From: Ruegeria lacuscaerulensis
GTDB lineage: Bacteria; Pseudomonadota; Alphaproteobacteria; Rhodobacterales; Rhodobacteraceae
Assembly (NCBI RefSeq): GCF_013033355.1
Contig: NZ_WQDY01000007.1
Location: 172,011-236,010 of the forward strand
DNA: 64,000 nt
Reading direction: 5' to 3'
The position numbers were made by a program, and so were the translations under genes. The notes below the pieces were generated by a model, which was given only the letters and a program-made list of their open reading frames with translations, was not told the origin of the DNA and searched no databases. Positions 57,339 to 64,000 of the stretch are shown here, piece after piece (within the stretch, counting starts at the first letter, position 1; each line of letters begins with the position of its first letter).

Positions 57339-58931
57339 TTACTGGCTTTCCACCTCTCCCAGCAGAACTCTGAGATGTGAGACCGGGACGCCGATGTTTG
57401 AACCACCGAACTCGGGCAGGATCGCAGCATTGATGGCAACGACCTCGCCCCGCCGATTCAATACTGGTCCTCCGCTCCCACCGGTCGTGGTCTCAGCGTC
57501 ATAAACGATGGCGCTCTCACTTGTCCGCGCAACGATCCCCCGGCTTGCTAGCGGATGAATCTTGCTTTGTGTGGAAAGCCGGGACGCTATCGACCAAAAG
57601 TTCAACGTACCGTCTGCCTCCAATCCCTCTAAAAAGCCCGGGCCAGCCTGCGCGATCAATGCTTTCAAACCCGTTGGGTATCCCAACAGATAAAGCTCTT
57701 CACCTACGCGCGACTTGGTATCCGCCAACGGAATTCCAAGTTCCTGAACGCGGCTTGGCTCAACTTCCAAAATCGCCAAGTCTGCCGCTTCGCTGAACCG
57801 GAGCAGCCGCGCCTCTATTGGTTCCGTCTGATCAGGCAAATAGGCCAGCAGCCTTAACATCTCTGGCTCAAGACCAGCGTCGCTCAGCGCTTTTTCTCGG
57901 TTCCCCGAGGTCCAGGGCAAAGCGACATGGCGGTTGGTCGCCATCAACGGAACCCCAGCGATCAAAAACCCCGTTCCGGTGAACTGAAACTCTGCGGGTT
58001 CGCCGGTCCCGTCCGGTTCGATCCAAGGCTGACCAAACGGGGTTTTCAGGTTTTCTCCGTTCGGTCCCAAAACGTGCCGTAATATCTTCCCACTTTCCAC
58101 GTGGCGCAATCCATAAGCTCCCTGAAGGAAAGCGACAGATCGAGTGGAGGCAGCCATCACTCGCGTGGGTGCCCCCGCGCGTTGCTCCAAGGTTCCAAGA
58201 CGCCGCTCGGTCGACAGAACCTGGTTCTCAAAAGCGTCACGCAACGAAAACAAGTCATCAGGCGTAAGTGCATCTTCTCGCGTCTGGGCAAGCATAACCG
58301 CGACCGCTTCGATCTTGCGGGACTCCTGTTCGATACTATCCGCCAAGCGCCGGTCGTTTTGGTAAAGCAGGTACCCAAACCCCGCGATCACAAGAAGCGT
58401 TGCAAGAACCGTGATCCTGAACAGTATCGTGGTTTGAGAGGCAAGCCGCCGCCCACTATCGCGCAAGGCACCAGACATCTTTTTGGCGAAGGGTCGACGG
58501 CTCGTTCGGGTGTAAGCATATGCGTCGCTGAGGATATCTTCGACAGTGTGGTGTGCGGGAAATGAGTGATCGCACAACCTGTATCGAGACATGGGGCCCT
58601 TTTCGCCGAACTCGATCATGTCACCATGCCTAAGAGACGCCGCAGAGGCTTTTTGCCCGTTTACCCATACATTGCGCCCAACCGATGCGGCTATTGTGTA
58701 ACTGTCGTCAGCCCACTGTAGTGTGGCAATATCGTTGTCATGGGGAGGCAGGTCATCTTTGGGTCGAATGCTTAACACCCTGCCATCACCAACAGAGACA
58801 GTCAGGGCATTGTCGACAAGCCAGTTCACGTTTCCGCGCGATGGACCTGTAAGGCTCTCCAGAAAGGCCCGCACCTCACCTTCACCACCATTCACTGAGG
58901 GTGTCATGTCGCTCACTTCTGGTTTGCGCAT
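57339..58931 (-). CDS. FHA domain - membrane helix - trypsin-like serine protease fusion
   Basis: 530 residues. Residues about 20-125 form an FHA-like domain (LSIRPKDDLPPHDNDIATLQ, NVWVNGQKASAASLRHGDMIEF), then a membrane helix ILFRITVLATLLVIAGFGYLL near 165-190, a coiled-coil-like stretch, and a trypsin-like domain. The catalytic triad is visible as TNRHVA, DLAILEVE and TTGGSGGPVLN. A cytoplasmic phosphopeptide reader coupled to a periplasmic protease is the natural topology. Target unknown. Confidence 0.85.
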   Translation of the reverse strand: MRKPEVSDMTPSVNGGEGEVRAFLESLTGPSRGNVNWLVDNALTVSVGDGRVLSIRPKDDLPPHDNDIATLQWADDSYTIAASVGRNVWVNGQKASAASLRHGDMIEFGEKGPMSRYRLCDHSFPAHHTVEDILSDAYAYTRTSRRPFAKKMSGALRDSGRRLASQTTILFRITVLATLLVIAGFGYLLYQNDRRLADSIEQESRKIEAVAVMLAQTREDALTPDDLFSLRDAFENQVLSTERRLGTLEQRAGAPTRVMAASTRSVAFLQGAYGLRHVESGKILRHVLGPNGENLKTPFGQPWIEPDGTGEPAEFQFTGTGFLIAGVPLMATNRHVALPWTSGNREKALSDAGLEPEMLRLLAYLPDQTEPIEARLLRFSEAADLAILEVEPSRVQELGIPLADTKSRVGEELYLLGYPTGLKALIAQAGPGFLEGLEADGTLNFWSIASRLSTQSKIHPLASRGIVARTSESAIVYDAETTTGGSGGPVLNRRGEVVAINAAILPEFGGSNIGVPVSHLRVLLGEVESQ

Positions 58932-59087
58932 TGTGGCCCCCTATCCAAACGCGTGAGGGCATTCTATCACGCCGCAACACCAAACCCATGGTTTGACGCG
59001 AATGTACAAAAAAGCAGATTTAAACAAGCACCTGCGATGCCTGCCCGGATTCAACCAAAAACAACTATCAGACCGCAGTTCGAAGAA

Positions 59088-59106
59088 GGCCGATCCATGA
59101 TCGGCC
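59088..59106 (-). terminator. Hairpin after hsp20
   Basis: GGCCGAT and ATCGGCC (7 bp) around a five-base loop, 45 bases past the Hsp20 stop; on the minus strand TTCTTCG follows. A weak intrinsic terminator separating Hsp20 from the protease gene. Confidence 0.5.
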
Positions 59107-59151
59107 CTCTGCTTTGGCATTTGCAAGCACCGTATCGCGCCAACAGTCTGT

Positions 59152-59655
59152 CTATTTCGACGATACCTTGATCTTACGGCTTGGATCCTGAGGTTCAGTC
59201 TTCGGCATTTGAATACGCAAAACGCCCTTGTCGAATGTTGCTGAAACCTTGTCGACTTCCACAGTATCTGGCAGCAACATGGCTCTGGAAAAGCTGCCAT
59301 AGCTTCTTTCGCTGACACGCAGATCGCCCGTTTCGTCATGCGCAATCTTCTTCTGACCGCGCAGGATTAGCCTGCGATCCTTGATTTCAATTTCTACATC
59401 ATCCTCCTCGAGCCCCGGCAATTCAGCCGTAAGGACTATCGCAGAATCCGTCTCTTGGACATCGATTGCCGGAGAAATCGCGCCTGTCATATCAAGAGAC
59501 GGAAAACCCGTGCGTTGCGCAGCCGTTTCCATAGGTAGGAAAGGTGATCCTCCCCCAAAAAACCGCGACATCAGGGTTTCCATTTCACGTCGAAAATTGT
59601 CGGAGAGCGGATGCGTTCCAGTGAAAAGTTGCGGGGACTTTTTGTCTTCTAGCAT
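59152..59655 (-). CDS. Hsp20/alpha-crystallin family small heat-shock protein
   Basis: 167 residues: a variable N-terminus, then the alpha-crystallin domain from about residue 58 (AELPGLEEDDVEIEIKDRRL, LILRGQKK, GVLRIQMPK). ATP-independent holdase. GGAGGAGG before the ATG. The promoter region carries an FNR-like box, unusual for a chaperone, and suggests induction by low oxygen. Confidence 0.93.
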   Translation of the reverse strand: MLEDKKSPQLFTGTHPLSDNFRREMETLMSRFFGGGSPFLPMETAAQRTGFPSLDMTGAISPAIDVQETDSAIVLTAELPGLEEDDVEIEIKDRRLILRGQKKIAHDETGDLRVSERSYGSFSRAMLLPDTVEVDKVSATFDKGVLRIQMPKTEPQDPSRKIKVSSK

Positions 59656-59935
59656 TTTTTGAGCCTCCTCCTTTGGTCGGATTTCGCGCGCGCAACATTA
59701 TGACAGGAAACGCGGTCAATAGCCTTGATCTTGCGCAAGCATGCAGCCTCAGCTTCAGCCAGATCGCACGTACCGACCGGACGAACAGAAATGGGAACCG
59801 TCGGCAAACACTCTTGCCCTGTCATGCTACAATTCAGACCAATCTCAGCAGTCTTGATCGGAGTCCCATGTCAGCTTAGCGTCTATTCTGAATGAGCCCG
59901 GGTTGCCTACCTTTAGAAATTTGGAGCAAAGCCGT
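59656..59935. other. 280-base divergent spacer hsp20/reductase
   Basis: Contains the Hsp20 promoter at its left and the promoter of the membrane reductase at its right. No coding region recognised. Confidence 0.55.
59697..59738 (-). promoter_or_regulatory. FNR-like promoter of hsp20
   Basis: Box TTGATCTTGCGCAA (59725-59738; TTGAT-N4-CGCAA). On the minus strand CATAAT (59702-59697) is a near-perfect -10, its centre 32 bases from the box centre. The start would lie near 59690, with a 35-base leader. Confidence 0.6.
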
Positions 59936-61240
59936 ATGAAATGGCCTTATCTGGCGCTGATCTACGTTTTGCTGATCTTGGCCCCCTTGGGTTTTTCTTG
60001 GTCTCTGGGTTGGCAACCGCGATCATTTCATCAAGAGCTCGCGTCCGGGCTTGGAATGCTTGCTTTTTCAATAATACTAGTTGAGTTCTTGCTGTCTGGG
60101 CGGTTCAGATTCATCTCTTCCGGTCTGGGTATGGATGTGACTATGCGGGTGCATCAGATGATGGCGCGTACAGCGCTTGGCTTTGCGCTAATGCACCCGC
60201 TGCTGTACCAGGGTACGCCATCTGGCGGACGCCGCCCGTGGGATGAAACAAACCAACTTACGATTTCGACCGACTTTTCTACGCTAGTATCGGGCATCGG
60301 CGCATATTTTTTACTGTTCATTCTGGTTGCCTCGGCAATTGCCCGTAAATCCCTTGATTACAAGTACGAGACATGGCGCCTATTGCACGGGCTGGGAGCC
60401 TTGGTGATTGCCTGCCTGCTGTTGCACCACACAGTCTATGCCGGGCGCTACGGCGGACATCCGCTAATGACGTTTCTCTGGCTTGCCCTGACCACTATTG
60501 CAGTAGGGACTTTACTGTATGTCTATCTCGTTTGCCCTTTGCGTCAGAGGAAAAGGCCGTGGCGCGTTGCTTCTCTATGTCGACTAACACCAAAGCAATG
60601 GGAGTTGCGGCTCAAGCCCGATGGTCACACCGGACTAACTTTCGAAGCAGGGCAGTTTGCTTGGCTAAATGTCGGCCACAGTGCTTTCTCGCTGCACGAG
60701 AACCCATTCTCGATTAGTTCGGCACCAGCCGAAGGCCCCGAAGTGTCCTTTGTGATAAAGGAACTTGGGGATTTCACATGCGGTCTCGGACAGATCGCTC
60801 CGCAAACCTCGGTCTATCTGGATGCCCCACACGGAAACTTGCCGATTAGCCACCGTCCTGAGAAAGGCATTGTTCTGATCGCAGGAGGTGTGGGTATCGC
60901 GCCGATGTTGAGCATTACGCGTCAAGTAAGGTTGAGCGGAACACAACGCGATCTCAAGCTTATCTATGGCAACCGGGTGGAGGAGCAGATTGTTTATCCT
61001 CGGGAGTTGTCCAAAGAAGAAACAGTATTTGTTCTATCCGAACCGCCCAAGGATTGGCGCGGCGAAACTGGTTTGATCGACGGTCCCCTGTTGGACCGCA
61101 ATTTGTCATCTGAACAATTTGAGAGCTGGCTTTTTGTTCTCTGCGGCCCCCCGGCCATGATGGACGCCGTCGAAGATCATCTGATCGCTCGGGGCACCGC
61201 GTCACACCGGATTTTGTCTGAAAGGTTTGACTATGACTAG
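59936..61240 (+). CDS. Ferric reductase-like membrane flavohaem oxidoreductase
   Basis: 434 residues. The N-terminal half has six helices with the paired haem histidines of ferric reductase-like domains (RVHQMMARTALGFALMHPLL and HGLGALVIACLLLHHTVY). The C-terminal half is a ferredoxin-reductase module: FAD motif ENPFSISSAP, NAD(P) motif GIVLIAGGVGIAPMLSI and the end FVLCGPPAMMDAVEDHL. Moves electrons from NAD(P)H across the membrane. ATG at 59936 has GGAG. Acceptor unknown (iron, oxygen or a periplasmic cytochrome). Confidence 0.87.
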   Translation: MKWPYLALIYVLLILAPLGFSWSLGWQPRSFHQELASGLGMLAFSIILVEFLLSGRFRFISSGLGMDVTMRVHQMMARTALGFALMHPLLYQGTPSGGRRPWDETNQLTISTDFSTLVSGIGAYFLLFILVASAIARKSLDYKYETWRLLHGLGALVIACLLLHHTVYAGRYGGHPLMTFLWLALTTIAVGTLLYVYLVCPLRQRKRPWRVASLCRLTPKQWELRLKPDGHTGLTFEAGQFAWLNVGHSAFSLHENPFSISSAPAEGPEVSFVIKELGDFTCGLGQIAPQTSVYLDAPHGNLPISHRPEKGIVLIAGGVGIAPMLSITRQVRLSGTQRDLKLIYGNRVEEQIVYPRELSKEETVFVLSEPPKDWRGETGLIDGPLLDRNLSSEQFESWLFVLCGPPAMMDAVEDHLIARGTASHRILSERFDYD

Positions 61241-61340
61241 ACTGCTCAGAAATCTGCCCGCAAGCCAACAAGTGAAGGTCACGGTGTGGTGCATCAGTTT
61301 TGTAATCCTCGTCGCTGTTTTGGCCTTTTCCTTAAGGTAG
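61233..61340 (+). CDS. 35-residue single-helix membrane peptide
   Basis: A short open frame starting at an ATG inside the last codons of the reductase (8-base overlap) and ending at TAG 61338-61340. The product has a basic, polar start (MTRLLRNLPASQQVK) and one hydrophobic helix (VWCISFVILVAVLAFSL) ending LR. Overlap, composition and topology point to a small subunit or regulator of the reductase. No homologue known to me. Confidence 0.55.
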   Translation: MTRLLRNLPASQQVKVTVWCISFVILVAVLAFSLR

Positions 61341-61578
61341 CAAAACAAACCATCGGGCCATAGCCAGCTTCAAAAATTGTCAGCCCAGAAAAGCCGACTT
61401 GCTTCGAGATGTAGGTCGTTGCGATCTTCCTTAAAAACATGCTTTGCGTGGACAGCAAAAGCGAACCACAACTCTCGCGATACGCTCCCAAGTAACGCCT
61501 TTGATGGAGATCAAGGGCAAACCAAACCACTTATTCATAATCAGCAATCTATTCAGACCGATTTATGGGAGGATCGGA

Positions 61579-62124
61579 ATGATCGTACTCATCGCCTTCG
61601 CTACAGTCGAAGGCCAGACAGCAAAGATTGCGCGCTTCATCAGCAGTGTCGCGAAGAATGCCGGATTCAACGCAAAGCTTATCAATACCGATGAAATGTC
61701 CAGCCACATATCACTTGACGATGTGGTCAAGGTTGTTCTTCTGGCCCCTGTCCACGAGCGTAGGCATCCCGAGTCATTCGAGGCTTTTGTCGCTTCAAAT
61801 AGAAATGCCCTAATGGAACGAAAGTCTCTCGTGCTTTCCGTCGGTCTAAAAGCTGCTTTCGCGTCAGGTCGAGAAGAAGCGCAAGACTATCTCAACGAAA
61901 TGCTAATGCGAACAGGTTTTGAACCAGATGCAACAGCGTTGGTCGCAGGCGCAGTGAGGCCCGAAAGCTACGGATATTTCGAGAGGGAGATCCTAAAGCA
62001 CGTTGTCTTGCTGGGTCGAAAAATCGATCCACGAGATGGTGCACGGGAGTTTACTGATTGGGACGAATTAACGTCTACTGTGGTAGATTTTCTTGGTGGA
62101 AACGGCCGGGCCAATCAGCATTAA
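61579..62124 (+). CDS. Flavodoxin-domain protein, HemG-like
   Basis: 181 residues with FMN-phosphate loop IAFATVEGQTAKIARFI at the N-terminus and the flavodoxin_5/HemG layout (short, no long insertion). HemG oxidises protoporphyrinogen IX with respiratory quinone, which works without oxygen. ATG at 61579 follows GGGAGGA. 238 bases without a gene precede it; nothing recognised there. Confidence 0.75.
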   Translation: MIVLIAFATVEGQTAKIARFISSVAKNAGFNAKLINTDEMSSHISLDDVVKVVLLAPVHERRHPESFEAFVASNRNALMERKSLVLSVGLKAAFASGREEAQDYLNEMLMRTGFEPDATALVAGAVRPESYGYFEREILKHVVLLGRKIDPRDGAREFTDWDELTSTVVDFLGGNGRANQH

Positions 62125-62197
62125 TCTCAAACGATATCCTAACAACAGCTGGCTACTCTCGTATTTACCAGAAAATCACAGTCGCCGGTTCGCTTCA

Positions 62198-63043
62198 TTA
62201 GTGTCCTAATAGCACTGGCAACCCTGTCTGCTCCAACATTGCTTGCGTCGTTCCCCCAAAGACTGACTCGCACAGATGGGAATGCCCATACGCGCCCATA
62301 ACAACGAGGTCGGCTCCCAATTCTGTTGCGCTATCCTGAATGCAGCGTTCGATCGAGTCCCCACCACACGGAAACTGCGACACGGTCACTTTGCAACCGT
62401 GATGACGGAGCCATCCAGCAACGTCGGTTCCGGGCTGTTCGCCTTCTACGTCATCAGACGACCGCAAATCGAAACACCCAACCACAACTTCCTTGGCCGC
62501 CAGAAAAAAGGGTAAAGCTAAATGCGCAGCCCTGGACGCAGGCAGGCTATCATTCCATGCTAAAAAAATGCGTTCACGTTGGGCAAACGGGTCTCCATTG
62601 ATCATTAGGGCGACCGGTGAATGGAACAATACTCCGTACGCGACCTTATGAAACAAATCGGGATCTTTTCGCAACTCAGCGTCAAGAAAGGCGATATCAC
62701 AGCATTTGGCTTGGCCTGCCACAAGATGCTGTAAGTCAGTTCCAGATCCAATAAAGGCGTTTACACTTGCCGATACACCCTGCGCGGCCAGAAGCGCTTC
62801 AACTTCGGTGGCGCGGGACTTCAAGGCGGCATTTTTTAAGTCTAGAACATCCAACCAGTTTGAAGGGAGACCCGCCTCAACGAACCTGTTTGATCCATAC
62901 TTTAGGTAAGGCAGGTTGGGTAAAGCCGCAATCAATACACAAATCAAGTGGCCGTTCTGGATGCGGGCAGTTTTAGCGCATTCCAAAATCGACGCGTCGT
63001 CAGCATCAACTCCTACATAATATGCCACTGTTCTGTGTCGCAT
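62198..63043 (-). CDS. Universal stress protein, tandem UspA domains
   Basis: 281 residues: two Usp domains, the first degenerate (VAYYVGVDADDASILEC), the second with the ATP-loop-like VVMGAYGHSHLCESVFGGTTQAML. AGGT-rich ribosome site GGAGGTCGGGA before the ATG. 88 bases behind the SnoaL-like gene and likely in its FNR-controlled transcript. Confidence 0.88.
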   Translation of the reverse strand: MRHRTVAYYVGVDADDASILECAKTARIQNGHLICVLIAALPNLPYLKYGSNRFVEAGLPSNWLDVLDLKNAALKSRATEVEALLAAQGVSASVNAFIGSGTDLQHLVAGQAKCCDIAFLDAELRKDPDLFHKVAYGVLFHSPVALMINGDPFAQRERIFLAWNDSLPASRAAHLALPFFLAAKEVVVGCFDLRSSDDVEGEQPGTDVAGWLRHHGCKVTVSQFPCGGDSIERCIQDSATELGADLVVMGAYGHSHLCESVFGGTTQAMLEQTGLPVLLGH

Positions 63044-63131
63044 TCCCGACCTCCGTCCGGAATTTCACTTCGCCCAAGCGCCGTGCGCACTGATTAAACC
63101 AACAAATAGAAGATGTTGTCAGTCGCTCTAC

Positions 63132-63509
63132 TTACTTCGGCAGCATGAAGAACTCTTCCAGCACAATCTTGCCGTCCGCCACCGAATACAAAGCGATCTC
63201 GCGCAGCGAAATGCGCTCACCCGTAGACTTCTGAATCACTTCAGCCCTGAAACGCACTCCAAAGCGGTTGGGTGGGTGGACGTAGGGACCATCCACGTCG
63301 AGTTCCTGGATTTCGTGCGAGGCCAACCAATCCTCTCTTTTTCCCTTGATGGCTTCTCGCCCCTTTGAAACGCGGAATTGTCGAGCCGGAGGCACGACTG
63401 CCTCTATCGACTGTGCGTTTTCGGCATACATTTCATCAACACTTCCAAGGCCCCTGCGCTCACGTATGGCCTGGACGAAGGATCTACCGATTTCAATTAA
63501 CTCTTCCAT
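63132..63509 (-). CDS. SnoaL/NTF2-like protein
   Basis: 125 residues of the cone-shaped alpha+beta NTF2-like fold: an N-terminal helix (IEIGRSFVQAIRERRGLGSVDEMYAENAQ, given in part), a VPPARQFRVSKGREAIKGKRE stretch, and C-terminal strands with KIVLEEFFMLPK. Non-specific family; may be a binding protein or isomerase. Start ATG at 63509 with a GGGGGGA site. Preceded by an FNR-like promoter. Confidence 0.7.
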   Translation of the reverse strand: MEELIEIGRSFVQAIRERRGLGSVDEMYAENAQSIEAVVPPARQFRVSKGREAIKGKREDWLASHEIQELDVDGPYVHPPNRFGVRFRAEVIQKSTGERISLREIALYSVADGKIVLEEFFMLPK

Positions 63510-63533
63510 GAATCCCCCCCTGAGTTATCATTG

Positions 63534-63575
63534 AGTGTACCACTTCTTGCCCGCTCAAATCTTGACAAGGATCAA
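63534..63575 (-). promoter_or_regulatory. FNR-like promoter of SnoaL-UspA
   Basis: Box TTGACAAGGATCAA (63562-63575). On the minus strand TACACT (63539-63534) is centred 32 bases from the box centre. The start would be near 63527, leaving a leader of about 17 bases with the ribosome site. Confidence 0.62.
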
Positions 63576-63785
63576 TGAGCATAAGGGGAGATGCAATGAG
63601 GCCGAATCGTACTCAACTCTGCTCAGCCAGAAGTAACTTACTTAATACCGCGCCACATTCGCATCAATCTACAAGAAAGGCGGACAGGGTCAGCGCGCTA
63701 GTGTCGCCGTTTCTATGGCGTGTAGATCGAACTGGAGGGTGCCCTGGCAGCAATGAGCAGCAATGATTGGGTTGGCCCAGAACGA

Positions 63786-63807
63786 GAAAAGCCGCCCTAA
63801 GGCGGCT
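63786..63807 (-). terminator. Terminator downstream of tRNA-fMet
   Basis: Minus strand AGCCGCC, TTAG, GGCGGCT, then TTTCTCG. It lies 140 bases past the tRNA 3' end and would stop its transcript before the SnoaL promoter. Confidence 0.75.
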
Positions 63808-63854
63808 GGCACTAGAGATTGGTCTTTGGAGTATGCTTTGGCCCACTTTCTTTG

Positions 63855-63874
63855 AGGTTGTGAGCCTGGCGCGG
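63855..63874. repeat. tRNA-fMet anticodon-arm-like fragment
   Basis: 20 bases matching 63981-64000 of the tRNA gene at 16 positions, same orientation, but lacking the flanking tRNA arms. May be a decayed remnant of an earlier integration or chance. Confidence 0.35.
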
Positions 63875-63887
63875 TGAAGACGTTAAG

Positions 63888-63910
63888 CAATTGATCCGGG
63901 GGATCAATTG
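63888..63910. repeat. Perfect palindrome beside the tRNA 3' end
   Basis: CAATTGATCC, GGG, GGATCAATTG: a 10-base perfect inverted repeat 36 bases from the right attachment site, without a T-run. A possible recombinase arm site, operator or processing hairpin. Confidence 0.5.
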
Positions 63911-63945
63911 TAGTCTGACCGGGCTGTGTAGGGGATTTCTGACGC

Positions 63946-64000
63946 TGGTTGCGGGAGCAGGATTTGAACCTGCGACCTTCAGGTTATGAGCCTGACGAGC
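63946..64000 (-). tRNA. Initiator tRNA-Met (CAT), 5' part beyond window
   Basis: On the minus strand the last 55 bases fit tRNA: anticodon arm AGGCTCATAACCT with anticodon CAT at 63988-63986, T-arm GCAGGTTCAAATCCTGC, acceptor end TCCCGCAACCA with encoded CCA. The GGCTCATAACC loop context is that of bacterial initiator tRNA. The acceptor 5' strand and part of the D arm are outside the window. Its 3' end is the right attachment site of the island. Confidence 0.9.

Larger units (their letters stand above)
49294..63945. mobile_element. Genomic island bounded by tRNA-fMet direct repeats
   Basis: 14.65 kb between the two 21-base copies. The content is accessory: stress, transport and redox genes, lower G+C by eye than the flanks, many singly placed genes. 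No integrase, excisionase or replication gene is seen, so the element is either decayed or was moved by an integrase that was lost. The island class is inferred from the junctions; its origin is unknown. Confidence 0.75.
63576..63945. other. 370-base spacer at the right island junction
   Basis: No supported gene (a 63-codon frame from 63575 has no ribosome site). Contains the tRNA terminator at 63786-63807, a tRNA-like fragment at 63855-63874 and a 10-base perfect palindrome at 63888-63910. Confidence 0.6.

Noticed and set aside
63575..63766. 63-codon frame near the tRNA
   Set aside because: It begins on the FNR-like box, lacks a ribosome site and shows no family pattern.
49294..63945. Search for integrase, excisionase or IS elements in the island
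   Set aside because: No tyrosine or serine recombinase motif, transposase or terminal inverted repeat pair was found in any supported frame.

Overview
The window looks like a chromosomal segment of a marine alphaproteobacterium of the Roseobacter group (Rhodobacterales). The case rests on high G+C with alphaproteobacterial codon use, TRAP transport, a NasT/NasS nitrate leader, a serC leader RNA, DUF1127 proteins, a MatB-type malonyl-CoA ligase and a three-gene gcvTHP set. This assignment is inferred from gene content, not from a marker gene.

Layout. 1-2.7 kb: the end of a class 3 L-asparaginase, a YCII/AHSA1/ArsR group and serB. 2.75-10.1 kb: a complete histidine utilisation locus, with hutI-hutH-hutG-hutU on the minus strand (translationally coupled) and hutF-hutC divergent. 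This is the five-step route using HutF plus HutG. 10.2-15.4 kb: matB, a phosphoesterase, then serA and serC; serC has a structured leader. 15.7-27.3 kb: nitrate assimilation, nasT-nasS, an antiterminator/terminator leader, then nrtA-nrtB-nrtCD-nirB-nirD-nasA. 27.3-34.8 kb: a GntR regulator and a Gfo/Idh/MocA enzyme face an operon of flavin monooxygenase, aldo/keto reductase, flavin reductase and a TRAP transporter. This enzyme set is that of the sulfoquinovose monooxygenase (sulfo-SMO) pathway. 34.8-45.5 kb: a Sel1 protein, a di-haem peroxidase, the glycine cleavage system with an unusual gcvT leader, a phosphatase, a GST, separate Lys1- and Lys9-type saccharopine dehydrogenases, and two DUF1127 genes. 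45.9-49.0 kb: acyl-CoA dehydrogenase, AraC regulator and an orphan ParA.

49.27-63.95 kb is a tRNA-bounded island. The last 21 bases of the initiator tRNA-Met gene at the right edge (63946-63966) are repeated exactly, in the same orientation, at 49273-49293. Between the two copies lie universal stress proteins, a phasin, Hsp20, ion and solute transporters, cytochrome c, a flavocytochrome-like membrane reductase, a 35-residue membrane peptide, a HemG-like flavodoxin and an FHA-protease fusion. No integrase is visible. Four FNR/FixK-like boxes sit in the island, each with a -10-like hexamer whose centre is 32 bases away, in front of phasin-USP, APC permease-BT1 transporter, Hsp20 and SnoaL-UspA. 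The simplest reading is an acquired low-oxygen survival island under an FNR-type activator.
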